Shown here piece by piece: positions 20,637 to 28,907 of a stretch of DNA of 34,943 bases. The position numbers and the translations under genes were made by a program. The notes beneath the pieces were generated by a model. It saw nothing but the letters and a program-made list of their open reading frames with translations, did no database searches and was not told the origin of the DNA. Positions within the stretch are counted from its first letter, which is position 1. Every line of letters starts with the position of its first letter. The stretch comes from Acidimicrobiia bacterium (lineage in GTDB: Bacteria > Actinomycetota > Acidimicrobiia > IMCC26256 > PALSA-610). Location of the stretch: positions 1-34,943 of the forward strand of contig DATBAK010000038.1 in the NCBI GenBank assembly GCA_036271555.1, read 5' to 3'.

Positions 20637-21763
20637 GAGCGGGGCGAGAGCGCGAGCGCCGCCAGCTCTTCGAGCGCGTCGTCGGCCGCGCCGAGCGTGT
20701 ACGCGAGCGAGAGCAGGCGCTTGTAGTACAGGTGCACGTCGTGCTCCCACGTGAAGCCGATCCCGCCGAAGACCTGGATCGCGCTCCCGCCGACCTGCGG
20801 GAACGCCTCGCTCGCGAACGCCTTGGCCATCGTCGCGGCCCGGTGCGCCTCTTCGGGCGGTGCGTCGTCGGCGGCCCAGCAGGCGTAGTAGCCCGCGGCC
20901 CGGCCGAGCTCGACGGCGCGCAGCATGTCGGCGCACAGGTGCTGCACCGCTTGGAACGAGCCGATCGGGTGGTCGAACGCGATCCGCTCCTTCGCGTACT
21001 CGACCGCGAGCTCGAGCGCGCGGGCCGCGGCGCCGACGCCGTCGATCACCGTCGCCACCGCCATGCGGTCGACCGTGCGCGCGACCGCGGCGGACGCGTC
21101 GGTCGAGCCGAGCCGCCACCCGGGTGCGCCGTCGAGCGCGACCGTCGCCTGCTTGCGCGTGCCGTCGACCGTCGGCGTCGCGGTGATCTCGATGCCACCC
21201 GCGCTCGTCTGCACCGCGAACACGCCGACGGTGTCGTCGTCGGCGACCGTCGCGCTCACGAGAACGACGTCGCTGCCGACCGCGTCGGGCACGTGCACCT
21301 TCTCGCCCTCGACGACCCAGCCCTCGCCGACGCGGCGAGCACTCGTGTGCGGTGACGCGACGTCGAAGCGCCGACCCGGCTCGAGCAGCGCGACCGTTCC
21401 GACCACCGATCCACTCGCCATCGCGGGCAGCAGGAACGAGTGCTCGCGCGATGCGCCCGCCGCGAGCGACAGCGTGACCGCGCCGACCGCGGTCGCGAGG
21501 TACGGACCGGGATGGACCGCGCGCCCGAGCTCCTCGAGCACGACCGCGGCGTCGACCATCCCCATGCCGGCACCGCCGTGCTCCTCGGGCACGAGCAAGC
21601 CGACGACACCGAGCGCGGCGAGACCGTCCCATACCTCGGGCGTGCGGTCGGCGTCGCCGTCGAGGAGCGGGCGCACGTAGCTCGCGATCGGCGCGCGGTC
21701 GGCGAGGAACCGGCGCACCGAGTCGCGCAGCAGTTCCTGATCCTCCGAGAACTCGAAGTCCAC
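20633..21763 (-). CDS. Acyl-CoA dehydrogenase (non-base subunit type)
   Basis: A 376-residue ACAD with N-terminal FEFSEDQELLRDSVRRFLADR, a mid-domain beta barrel, AKERIAFDHPIGSFQAVQHLCADM, and C-terminal FGGIGFTWEHDVHLYYKR. It resembles domain 1 of the fused ACAD and lacks an obvious catalytic Glu at the IVD-type position. This is the pattern of the partner subunit in the alpha2beta2 heterotetrameric ACADs of actinobacterial steroid degradation, and I infer that it pairs with the divergently encoded ACAD. The GTG at 21763 follows GGAGG by 4 nt; the open frame runs further upstream without similarity. The promoter region carries palindrome B. Confidence 0.85.
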   Translation of the reverse strand: MDFEFSEDQELLRDSVRRFLADRAPIASYVRPLLDGDADRTPEVWDGLAALGVVGLLVPEEHGGAGMGMVDAAVVLEELGRAVHPGPYLATAVGAVTLSLAAGASREHSFLLPAMASGSVVGTVALLEPGRRFDVASPHTSARRVGEGWVVEGEKVHVPDAVGSDVVLVSATVADDDTVGVFAVQTSAGGIEITATPTVDGTRKQATVALDGAPGWRLGSTDASAAVARTVDRMAVATVIDGVGAAARALELAVEYAKERIAFDHPIGSFQAVQHLCADMLRAVELGRAAGYYACWAADDAPPEEAHRAATMAKAFASEAFPQVGGSAIQVFGGIGFTWEHDVHLYYKRLLSLAYTLGAADDALEELAALALSPRS

Positions 21764-21804
21764 CCCGCCTCCGTGTGTGCGATCGCCCTGGTCAGCCCGC
21801 ATTG

Positions 21805-21820
21805 CTGACACGCGTGTCGG
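21805..21820. promoter_or_regulatory. Palindromic operator B (CTGACACGC motif)
   Basis: CTGACACGCGTGTCGG, with a perfect 12-bp core GACACGCGTGTC (21807-21818), lies between the divergent ACAD starts: 19 nt before the plus-strand ATG and 41 nt before the minus-strand GTG. It could repress both genes. It shares its first nine bases with sites A and C. Confidence 0.7.
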
Positions 21821-21825
21821 AAAAC

Positions 21826-21831
21826 TACCCT
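21826..21831 (+). promoter_or_regulatory. -10 box of the plus-strand ACAD (leaderless)
   Basis: TACCCT followed by 8 nt and the ATG at 21840, directly after operator B. Confidence 0.5.
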
Positions 21832-21839
21832 CGCCGCCG

Positions 21840-23033
21840 ATGCGCCTGCAGTACGACGACGCCGACGAGGCGTTCCGCGCCGAGCTCGACGCGTGGTTGG
21901 CGGAGAACTGTCCGCCGCGCGAGGTCTTGAAGCAGCCGAAGCTCTCGAGCGCGCACCTTCCCGACTGGGCGCGCGCGTGGCAGCAGCAGCTCTTCGACGC
22001 GGGCTGGCTCGTGCCCGGCTGGCCGTCCGAGCTCGGCGGTCGCGACGCCACACCGACGCAGCAGATGATCTACTTCGAGGAGATGTCGCGCCGCGAGATC
22101 CCGCGGTCGCTCAACCCGCAGGCGCTCGGCATCATCGCCCCGTCGATCCGCGACTACGGCACCGACGCGCAGCGCGCGCGGTTCCTCATCCCGACGTTGC
22201 GCGCCGAGATCGCGTGGTGCCTCGGCATGAGCGAGCCCGGCGCCGGCAGCGACCTCGCGAGCCTCTCGACGCGCGCGGTGCTCGACGGCGACGAGTTCGT
22301 CGTGAACGGGCAGAAGGTCTGGACGTCGGGCGCGCATCATGCCGACTGGTGTCTCTGCTTCGTGCGCACCGATCCCGACGCGCCGAAGCACAAGGGCATC
22401 TCCGCGCTGCTCGTCGACATGCAGACGCCGGGTGTCGAGTGCCGCCCGTTCCCCGAGCTCTCGGAGCCCGATTTCTGTGACTTCAACGAGGTCTTCTTCA
22501 GCGACGCACGGGTGTCGCAGGAGAACCTCGTCGGGCCGCTGAACGGCGGGTGGGCGATCACGCAGGGCTCGCTCGGTCACGAGCGGGCGATGCTGTGGGT
22601 CGACTACGCGTACAACCTCCAGCGCGCGGTCGGGGCGATGATCGGGCTCGCGGACCGGCCCGCGCCCGGAGGCGGGCGGCTCGGCGACGACGACCGGTTC
22701 CGCGACGCGGTCGCGTCCTTCTACGTCGACACGCAGGCGCTCATGGCGATGGGCTATCGCGGCTTCTCGAAGTTCATGGCCGGCAAGGCGTCGCCCGAGC
22801 ACTCGCTCCTCAAGTTGTACGGGAGCGAGTCGTTGCAGCGCTGCCTGCTCGCCGCGAGCGAGACGCTCGGGCCCGAGATGGTCGACCTCGACGTCTTCGG
22901 TCCGCAGATGTGGCGCGAGGGATCGTGGGCGATCCAGTACCTGCGCTCGTTCAGCGCCACGATCCCGGGCGGAACCAGCGAGATCCAGCGGAACATCATC
23001 GCCGAGCGCGTGCTCGGCCTGCCGCGCGCGTAG
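21840..23033 (+). CDS. Acyl-CoA dehydrogenase (catalytic subunit type)
   Basis: A 397-residue ACAD. Landmarks are WLAENCPPREV near the N-terminus, LGMSEPGAGSDLASLSTRA (FAD/substrate loop), NGQKVWTSGAHHADW, LLVDMQTPGVECRPFPEL, Glu248 in SLGHERAMLW at the position of the isovaleryl-CoA-dehydrogenase base, and the C-terminal IPGGTSEIQRNIIAERVLGLPRA, where the MCAD-type Glu is Gly. It corresponds to domain 2 of the fused ACAD and to the base-bearing subunit of steroid ACAD heterotetramers. The ATG at 21840 follows a TACCCT box by 8 nt. An unknown Cys/His protein gene follows 11 nt after the stop. Confidence 0.92.
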   Translation: MRLQYDDADEAFRAELDAWLAENCPPREVLKQPKLSSAHLPDWARAWQQQLFDAGWLVPGWPSELGGRDATPTQQMIYFEEMSRREIPRSLNPQALGIIAPSIRDYGTDAQRARFLIPTLRAEIAWCLGMSEPGAGSDLASLSTRAVLDGDEFVVNGQKVWTSGAHHADWCLCFVRTDPDAPKHKGISALLVDMQTPGVECRPFPELSEPDFCDFNEVFFSDARVSQENLVGPLNGGWAITQGSLGHERAMLWVDYAYNLQRAVGAMIGLADRPAPGGGRLGDDDRFRDAVASFYVDTQALMAMGYRGFSKFMAGKASPEHSLLKLYGSESLQRCLLAASETLGPEMVDLDVFGPQMWREGSWAIQYLRSFSATIPGGTSEIQRNIIAERVLGLPRA

Positions 23034-23044
23034 GCGATTCGCCG

Positions 23045-23809
23045 ATGGCCGACCCGGAGCGCGTGCTCAGCGACACCGAGATCGCGAAGATGCGGACGCC
23101 GCTGTGGGAGCAGGCGAAGGCCGCGATCGACGCCGGCGACGCCGACGCCGCGAAGGAGCTCGTCGACCGCGCGGTCGCGCAGTGGGCGAGCCTCAAGGAC
23201 TACTCGATCAACTGGATCACGACGCTGCTCACGTTCATCGCCGAGGAGCTCGGTGAAGACGCCGTCGAGCGCGCGCTGCGCCGCACCGGCGACGACTTCG
23301 TGCGGCCGCGGAGGAGCGGCGCGCGAACGCAACCGGCCGGCGCCGGGCCCGAAGGCGCGACGAGCGGGCGCGACCATGCGAACCGCGCGACCGGACGCGA
23401 CTGGGGCGACCTGCCCGCCGCGCAGCGCGCCAAGGTGATCGCGCGCTCGATGCTCGGCAACATGGGCGAGGTCGAGGTCGACGAGGACGACGAGAAGATC
23501 ATCCTCTCGTTCAAGTGCGGCAGCGGCGGCAAGCTCATCGACGACGGCCGCTACGAGGGCGAGCACGCGTACCACGTGCTGACCGAGCCATCGGGTCGCA
23601 CGTTCATGCGCGACGAGCTGTGGGTCTACTGCGCGCACTGCTCGGTGAACAACGAGATCCAACCGCTCGAATGGGGCGAGTCGCCGACGAGCATCGAGCA
23701 CCCGCCGATGCAACCGGGCGAGCGGTGCGTGCACCACGTGTACAAGGACGTGAAGGACACGCCCGTCGACGCATTCCGTCGCGTCGGCAAGGAACCGCCC
23801 CCGCAATGA
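23045..23809 (+). CDS. Conserved-looking Cys/His protein of unknown function
   Basis: A 254-residue soluble protein that I do not recognise. Residues 1-85 are helical (KMRTPLWEQAKAAIDAGD, then ITTLLTFIAEELGEDAVERAL). Residues 88-120 form an Arg/Pro/Ala-rich linker. The C-terminal half is a mixed alpha/beta domain with FKCGSGGKL, VYCAHCSVNNEIQ and GERCVHHVYKD; the four Cys and nearby His could bind a metal. The helical N-terminal part followed by a Cys/His domain recalls small-molecule-binding V4R- or hydrolase-like proteins, but nothing I can name. The gene lies 11 nt behind the ACAD, so it probably serves the same pathway. A repeat hairpin follows. Confidence 0.7.
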   Translation: MADPERVLSDTEIAKMRTPLWEQAKAAIDAGDADAAKELVDRAVAQWASLKDYSINWITTLLTFIAEELGEDAVERALRRTGDDFVRPRRSGARTQPAGAGPEGATSGRDHANRATGRDWGDLPAAQRAKVIARSMLGNMGEVEVDEDDEKIILSFKCGSGGKLIDDGRYEGEHAYHVLTEPSGRTFMRDELWVYCAHCSVNNEIQPLEWGESPTSIEHPPMQPGERCVHHVYKDVKDTPVDAFRRVGKEPPPQ

Positions 23810-23851
23810 CCAACGACGCCTCGATTCGCGACCCGCGGGTGTCCCGTGGGT

Positions 23852-23901
23852 TTAGTGGTACTGCGTTCTTCGGCGATACGCCGAGAACGCAGTACCACTA
23901 A
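23852..23901. repeat. Convergent-end hairpin repeat, copy 1
   Basis: The long arms TTAGTGGTACTGCGTTC (23852-23868) and its exact complement (23885-23901) enclose a one-base bulge (T23869), TCGGCG / CGCCGA and an ATA loop: 23 paired bases a side. It lies between convergent genes and its CTA (23898-23900) supplies the TAG stop of the GrpB-family gene on the minus strand. The second copy is at 34574-34620. It probably acts as a bidirectional terminator or REP-like element. Confidence 0.9.
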
Positions 23902-24464
23902 CCGGCGGTCCAGCCGGTCTCGGTCGCCCACGGCTGTGCGACCGCGATCACGAGGTCGACGACCGGGTCCTTGATGTCGGAGTACACGCCGATGTCGTCC
24001 AGCTCCGCGGCAAGGGTGCGCTTGAACTGCGCGTACGCGGGGACCGCGTCGGGATGGGCGCGGAACCAGTCGCGGAAGAGCAGCGCGAGCCGTTCGTTGG
24101 GTGACCCCGCGACACGCGCGTGGAGGTTCACGTCGCCGTCGGGATGACGGCGACGCGACCAGAGCCGCTTGACCCAGCGCTCGGGATCGTCGTCCCAGCC
24201 CGCGGGCACGTGGTCGTGGTCCCACGGCTCGCGGACGAAGCCGGCTCGCGCGAGCGGCGCGTCGAGCACGGCCGCGGCGCGGTCGAGGTCGTCGACGCGC
24301 GCCTGGAGGTCGATCACGTTCTTCGCGGCCATGCCGGGGATCGACGTGCTGCCGATGTGGTCGACGCGCGCGACCGTGCCCCCGCCCGCGTGTATGACCA
24401 GCGCGGCGAGCGCGGCGGCGCGCTCGGGCCAACGCGTGTCGTATTCGGAGAGCAGCACCGGCAC
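23898..24464 (-). CDS. GrpB family protein (UPF0157, nucleotidyltransferase fold)
   Basis: A 188-residue protein of the GrpB/UPF0157 family, which has a nucleotidyltransferase-like fold and no settled function. The family motif HIGSTSIPGMAAKNVIDLQ is at about 36-54, the Asp/His-containing segment WDHDHVPAGW follows, and VNLHARVAGSPNERLALLFRDW is the typical second half. GTG 24464 lies 6 nt after a TAGAGT box on the minus strand. The TAG stop is the terminal CTA of a hairpin repeat. It is divergent from the hydrolase gene. Confidence 0.9.
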   Translation of the reverse strand: MPVLLSEYDTRWPERAAALAALVIHAGGGTVARVDHIGSTSIPGMAAKNVIDLQARVDDLDRAAAVLDAPLARAGFVREPWDHDHVPAGWDDDPERWVKRLWSRRRHPDGDVNLHARVAGSPNERLALLFRDWFRAHPDAVPAYAQFKRTLAAELDDIGVYSDIKDPVVDLVIAVAQPWATETGWTAG

Positions 24465-24470
24465 GAACGC

Positions 24471-24476
24471 ACTCTA
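24471..24476 (-). promoter_or_regulatory. -10 box of the GrpB-family gene (leaderless)
   Basis: TAGAGT on the minus strand, 6 nt before the GTG at 24464. A plus-strand TACCGT (24483-24488) just beyond it may serve the divergent hydrolase, which also has GAGGGGG at 24501-24507 as a ribosome-binding site. Confidence 0.45.
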
Positions 24477-24512
24477 CGGGGCTACCGTCCGCGCACGATC
24501 GAGGGGGATCCG

Positions 24513-25301
24513 ATGGCGCAGACGGAGTTCGCGCAACGCGGCGACGTGAAGCTCGCGTACGAGACGGTCGGGCGCGGCGAGCCGCCGATCGTGTTCGTGC
24601 ACGGCTGGTCGTGCGACCGCTCGTTCTTCTCGCCGCAGGTCGAGCACTTTGCGTCTCGCCACGCGGTCGCGTCGATCGACCTGCACGGTCACGGCGAGAG
24701 CTCGCGACCCGAACCCGGCGCGGGCCGCTACTCGATCGACGCGTTCGCCGACGACGTGCTCGCGGTCGCGGCCGATGCCGGCTTCGAGCGCCCCGTCGTG
24801 ATCGGTCACAGCATGGGTGGCGTCACCGCGCTCGCGTGCGCGGCGCGTCCCGGCGCCGTGCGCGCCGCGGTGCTGGTCGATCCCGCGCCGATGGTGAACG
24901 CGTGGGTGAAGGAGTACCTCGCCGGCGTCGTCGACAACATCGAGACCGACACCGACGGCGCGTACCGCACCGACTTCGTCGGCAACATGTTCCTCCCGAC
25001 CGATACCGCGCGCCGCGCCGAGATCATCGCGGGCATGTCCGAGATGCCGTGCGGCCCGGCGGCGGCTGCGATGCGCGGGATCATCGACTTCGACTCCGCT
25101 GCCGCGCTCGGCAACGTCGAGGTCCCGCTGCTCACCATCGGGTCGGCGACCGCGTCGGATCAGCCCGCCGAGCTGCGCGGCGCGTGCCCGACGATCACGA
25201 TCGGCCAGACGGTCGGCGCCGGCCACTTCAACCAGCTCGAGGTGCCCGATCAGGTGAACGCGATGATCGAGCGCTTCTTCGCGGTCAACGGGATCCGCTA
25301 G
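24513..25301 (+). CDS. Alpha/beta hydrolase
   Basis: A 262-residue serine hydrolase of the alpha/beta fold. The oxyanion-hole motif VFVHGWSCDRS, the SIDLHGHGESSRP strand-loop, the nucleophile elbow GHSMGG, and the catalytic His in GAGHFNQLE near the C-terminus are all present; the acid is probably an Asp in the last third. The GAGGGGG 5 nt before the ATG gives a strong ribosome-binding site. Esterase, lactonase, dehalogenase and C-C hydrolase (HsaD/MhpC-type) activities are all possible; nothing in the neighbourhood decides. Confidence 0.88.
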   Translation: MAQTEFAQRGDVKLAYETVGRGEPPIVFVHGWSCDRSFFSPQVEHFASRHAVASIDLHGHGESSRPEPGAGRYSIDAFADDVLAVAADAGFERPVVIGHSMGGVTALACAARPGAVRAAVLVDPAPMVNAWVKEYLAGVVDNIETDTDGAYRTDFVGNMFLPTDTARRAEIIAGMSEMPCGPAAAAMRGIIDFDSAAALGNVEVPLLTIGSATASDQPAELRGACPTITIGQTVGAGHFNQLEVPDQVNAMIERFFAVNGIR

Positions 25302-25311
25302 CTGAGTCGTC

Positions 25312-25352
25312 GCCGTTCGGCCAGAACGGCCGGGTCGCTCCGCGGCCCGGCC
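25312..25352. terminator. Tandem hairpins between convergent hydrolase and M24 genes
   Basis: First hairpin GCCGTTC (25312-25318) / GAACGGC (25324-25330) with a 5-nt loop, overlapping a second stem GGCCGGG (25328-25334) / CCCGGCC (25346-25352). They start 11 nt after the hydrolase stop, as expected for a terminator of that gene. Confidence 0.55.
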
Positions 25353-25359
25353 GACTGGT

Positions 25360-25402
25360 CGACTGAGGCGTCGGGGAGGGCGAAGCTTGCGAGCCCGACC
25401 AG
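25360..25402 (-). repeat. Dispersed intergenic repeat, copy 1
   Basis: Read on the minus strand it begins CTGGTCGGGCTCGCAAGC and matches the sequence at 31554-31591 (CTGGTCGGGCTCGCAGGC) for about 28 bases with one or two changes and one gap, then more loosely. GTCGGG/CCCGAC arms can form a hairpin here. It lies just beyond the stop of the M24 gene. Confidence 0.45.
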
Positions 25403-25407
25403 AGATC

Positions 25408-26856
25408 TCAGAGCGCTCGCAGCTGCTCGATCGGGAGCGTGGTCCAGACGTCGTGCCCGTCGGCGGTGACCGCGACGCAACGCTCGGCCCGGAAGCCGCC
25501 GCCGCCGTCCTCGTGCACGTAGGGCTCGATCATCAGCACGTCGCCGGGCGTGAGCACCATCGTGCGCTCGACGTCGACGCCGAGATCCGTGCCCGCGAAC
25601 GGCGGCACGACGCCGCCGAACCCGACGCCGTGCGCGACGTACAGACCGCACGGCCACGGCGGCTCGCCGGCGCTCCACCCGTCGAGCGCGGCGGCGCGCA
25701 GATCGGCAGCGGTGGCGCCGGGACGGATCGCGTCGGTGACGCGATCGGCGAGCTCGGTCCAACGGCGCGCGAGCTTCGCTTCCGCAGCGGTCGGATCGCG
25801 ACCCGCGATGTAGGTCGCGCCGAAGTCGGTGACGTACCCGTTGTGGAAGCAGCCGGCGTCGAGCCCGACGAGGTCGCCGCGCTCGATCACGCGTTCCGAC
25901 GTCAGCTGCCGCCACGGCGCGCGCCCCGCCCATTCACCGCGCAGCCACGGCACCGCCGCGCGGTCGCGCGGGATGACCGTGACGACATGGTCGATGTGCG
26001 GCTGGAGTCCGAGCAGCGCGGCCTCGCGTGCGAGCACGTCGGAGCACTCGCGCTCGGTCATCCCGACCGCCCACGTGTGACGCGCGCGCACGACCGCGCG
26101 TTCGGTGCGGAGGTAGCCCTCGCGCAAGGTCGCGACTTCGGTCGGCGCGCGCGGGATGCTGCCCGCGAGCACCATGCCGCCCGCGTCGACGACGTCGAAC
26201 CGTTGGGTCAGGCGCATGTGCTCGGTCGGCGTCAGGCGGTCGACGGCGATGCGACCGTGACGCGGCAGCGCGGTGAGCGCGGCCTCGACGTCGGCTTCGT
26301 CGAGGAGTGTGTCGCCGACGAGCGCCGCGCCCGCGCGGCCGGTGAGCAGGCGGATCGCCTCGGGCGTGCGCAGCCACCAGCCGGCGATGCCCTGCGCGTC
26401 CGCCGTGGCGAGCGCGCGAGCGCGTCGCGGCGCGACGAGCTCGTCGTCGTCGACCACCCCGCCGGTTGCCGCGGGCGGCAGCGGCCCGAGTGCAGGCTCG
26501 GCGTCGACGATCGTCGCACTCGGAAACGCGGCCGCGAGCGCCGCGAATGCGCTCGGTGCGGCGCGATCCATCGCGATGCGTTTCGGCACGGAACCGATCC
26601 ACCGCGGCAGCGCGCGCGCGAAGGCGGTCGGGTCGAACGCGATCGGATGCACGTGGTCGGCCGGGAGATGCAACGCGCCATCGGGGTCGGGTGTGCACAC
26701 GTGGACCGAGCCGTCGCGCGTCATCACCAGCGCCGGTCCCGGAGGGTCGCTCTGGAACACGCGGATGCGGCGGTGCCCGCCGATCGCCTCCTGCGCGGCG
26801 ACGCCGGTCAGGACCAGCGCGTCGACGTCGAGATCGCGGAGGAATCCGGCATTCAC
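25408..26856 (-). CDS. M24 family metallopeptidase (Xaa-Pro aminopeptidase-like)
   Basis: A 482-residue protein with an N-terminal creatinase-like domain (about 1-240) and a C-terminal pita-bread M24 domain. Both Asp ligands are in VGLDAGCFHNGYVTDFGATY, the His is in VAHGVGFGG, and two Glu are in MIEPYVHEDGG and RAERCVAV. All five metal ligands are present, so it is a dinuclear aminopeptidase or prolidase-like enzyme, not a creatinase, which lacks them. The GTG start at 26856 overlaps the hyuA stop (GTGA), so the three genes hyuB-hyuA-M24 form one operon. A downstream amide or dipeptide cleavage step after the ring-opening reaction is plausible. Confidence 0.88.
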   Translation of the reverse strand: MNAGFLRDLDVDALVLTGVAAQEAIGGHRRIRVFQSDPPGPALVMTRDGSVHVCTPDPDGALHLPADHVHPIAFDPTAFARALPRWIGSVPKRIAMDRAAPSAFAALAAAFPSATIVDAEPALGPLPPAATGGVVDDDELVAPRRARALATADAQGIAGWWLRTPEAIRLLTGRAGAALVGDTLLDEADVEAALTALPRHGRIAVDRLTPTEHMRLTQRFDVVDAGGMVLAGSIPRAPTEVATLREGYLRTERAVVRARHTWAVGMTERECSDVLAREAALLGLQPHIDHVVTVIPRDRAAVPWLRGEWAGRAPWRQLTSERVIERGDLVGLDAGCFHNGYVTDFGATYIAGRDPTAAEAKLARRWTELADRVTDAIRPGATAADLRAAALDGWSAGEPPWPCGLYVAHGVGFGGVVPPFAGTDLGVDVERTMVLTPGDVLMIEPYVHEDGGGGFRAERCVAVTADGHDVWTTLPIEQLRAL

Positions 26857-28907
26857 GCGACGTCGACGAGGGTGTCGCCGTTGGGCAGCACGCGCGCGAT
26901 GTCGTTCGGTCGCAGCACCAGCGTCGTGAACCGGCTCTGCACGACCGCGGGACCGGTGAGCTCGGGACCGGGCGCGACCTGCGCGGCGTCGTAGACCGGC
27001 GCGTCGGTCCAGCCGTCGCCGACGAACAGCCGCCGGCGTGCGACGGGCTCCGGCAACGCCTCCTCCGCGAGCGCGAGCGGTTCGGGGCGGTCGACGAGCC
27101 CGGTTGCGATGAGACGCACGCCGCGCACCGTCGGCTCCTGCGCGCGGGCCTCGATGAGCCGCGCGGCCTCGTTTTGCCGGTGGAACTCCTCGACCGCCGC
27201 CTTCACGTGATCGAGCGTGAAGGGCTCGCCGGACCGGCGCGTGAGCGCCAGGCCGCGGTCGAACGTCTGTCCCGGATAGACGAGGTTCAGCAGCCACTCG
27301 AATCGCAGGCGATCGTCGGGCACGTTCGCGGCCGCGAGCTCCGCGCGCGCGGCGCGCTCGAGGTCGACGGCGAGCGCCTCGAGCCGCGCGGGATCGACCT
27401 GCTCCCACGACGAGATCAGTGTGCGCGTCGCGTCGACGACGTGGTCGGCGGTGAGCAGGCCGAGCGCGGAGAAGCCGGGTGCCGCACGCGGGATCAGCGC
27501 GCGCCGCATGCCGAGCGCGGCGGCCTGCGTGGTTGCGTGCACCGCGCCCATTCCGCCGAACGCGACGAGGTCGAGCCTTCGGGGGTCGGCGCCTGCGAGC
27601 GAGAGCACGCGCCGGACCGCGTCGGTCATGTGCGCGTCGACGAGCGCGACGACCGCGGCGGCCGTCGCCTCCGCGTCGAGTCCCGCGGCGCGACCGAGAT
27701 CGGCGAGCGCGGCCCGCGCCGCGTCCTCGTCGAGCCGCAACCGGCCGCCCCAGAACGCGCCCGGATCGAGCCGGCCGAGCACGAGGTCGGCGTCGGTCAC
27801 CGCGGGGCGCGTGCCGCCGCGGCCGTAACAGACGGGACCGGGTTGTGAACCCGCCGACTCGGGACCGACGTGGAGGATGCCGTTTTCGTCGTGCGCGATC
27901 GACCCGCCGCCCGCGCCGATCGACACGATGTCGACCATCGGGAGCGCGATGCAGTAGCGATGCCGCCAGTTCCAGTCGCTCTTCAGCTCGGGCCGACCGT
28001 TGCGGATGAGGCAGACGTCGTAGCTCGTGCCGCCCATGTCGACCGATACGACATCGTTCAGACCCGCGGCGGTCGCGGCGCGCGCCGCGGCGACGACCCC
28101 GCCGGTGGGACCGGATCCGATCGTCGCAACCGCGCGGCTGCCGATTGCCGACGGCGTCGCGACACCGCCGGCCGACGTCGCGATCAGCAGCTCGCTCGCG
28201 TACCCCGCGCCCCGCAGCCGGCTCTCGAGGCGATCGAGGTAGCGCACGATCGGCGGACCGACATACGCGTTCACGAGCGTCGTGGAGGTGCGCTCGAACT
28301 CGGGCGGCTTCGGATACACCTCGTGCGAGAGCGACACGAGCTCGACGTCGGGAAACTCCTCGAGCACGAGCTCGCGCGCGCGGTGCTCGTGCGCAGCGTT
28401 CAGGTACGAGTGCAGGAACACGATCGCGATCGACGTGACACCGAGCTTCTGCAGTCGCTGCGCCGCGGCGCGCACGCCGGCTTCGTCGAGCGGCGTCTCG
28501 ACGTCGCCCTCGGCGGTCATGCGCTCGCGGATCTCGAGTCGCACGCGGCGGCGCGCGATCGGCTCGGGCGCGGGATACGCAGGATCCCAGATGTCTTCCT
28601 TGTAGCAGCGGCGGAACTCGATCTCGTCGCGGAAGCCCTCGGTGACGAGCAGACCCGTCGACGCGCCCGACATCTGGATCATCGTGTTGTCGCCGGTCGT
28701 CGTGCCGTGCACGATCGACGTCGTGGCCGCGAGCAGCGCGTCCGCGCTCGCGTACCCCGATGCCTCCGCGAGCCGGCCGATGCCCGCGAGCACGCCCTCG
28801 GACTGGTCCTGCGGGGTCGTCGGCGTCTTCTCGAGGATGAAGCTGCCGTCGGGCGAGAGCAGCACGCAGTCGGTGAACGTGCCGCCCACATCCAGACCGA
28901 TTCTCAT
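26853..28907 (-). CDS. hyuA: Hydantoinase/oxoprolinase subunit A
   Basis: A 684-residue ATP-binding subunit of the HyuA/5-oxoprolinase/acetone-carboxylase family. The actin-like phosphate loop is RIGLDVGGTFTDCVL at the N-terminus, followed by HGTTTGDN, the conserved ATSAGGVATP, TIGSGPTGGVVAA, VSVDMGGTSYDVCL and IGAGGGSIA. Together with subunit B it opens a lactam or hydantoin ring, or carboxylates a ketone, with ATP. The ATG at 28907 overlaps the hyuB stop by 4 nt (ATGA). The family covers N-methylhydantoinase, oxoprolinase and acetophenone carboxylase; substrate cannot be told from sequence. Confidence 0.93.
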   Translation of the reverse strand: MRIGLDVGGTFTDCVLLSPDGSFILEKTPTTPQDQSEGVLAGIGRLAEASGYASADALLAATTSIVHGTTTGDNTMIQMSGASTGLLVTEGFRDEIEFRRCYKEDIWDPAYPAPEPIARRRVRLEIRERMTAEGDVETPLDEAGVRAAAQRLQKLGVTSIAIVFLHSYLNAAHEHRARELVLEEFPDVELVSLSHEVYPKPPEFERTSTTLVNAYVGPPIVRYLDRLESRLRGAGYASELLIATSAGGVATPSAIGSRAVATIGSGPTGGVVAAARAATAAGLNDVVSVDMGGTSYDVCLIRNGRPELKSDWNWRHRYCIALPMVDIVSIGAGGGSIAHDENGILHVGPESAGSQPGPVCYGRGGTRPAVTDADLVLGRLDPGAFWGGRLRLDEDAARAALADLGRAAGLDAEATAAAVVALVDAHMTDAVRRVLSLAGADPRRLDLVAFGGMGAVHATTQAAALGMRRALIPRAAPGFSALGLLTADHVVDATRTLISSWEQVDPARLEALAVDLERAARAELAAANVPDDRLRFEWLLNLVYPGQTFDRGLALTRRSGEPFTLDHVKAAVEEFHRQNEAARLIEARAQEPTVRGVRLIATGLVDRPEPLALAEEALPEPVARRRLFVGDGWTDAPVYDAAQVAPGPELTGPAVVQSRFTTLVLRPNDIARVLPNGDTLVDVA

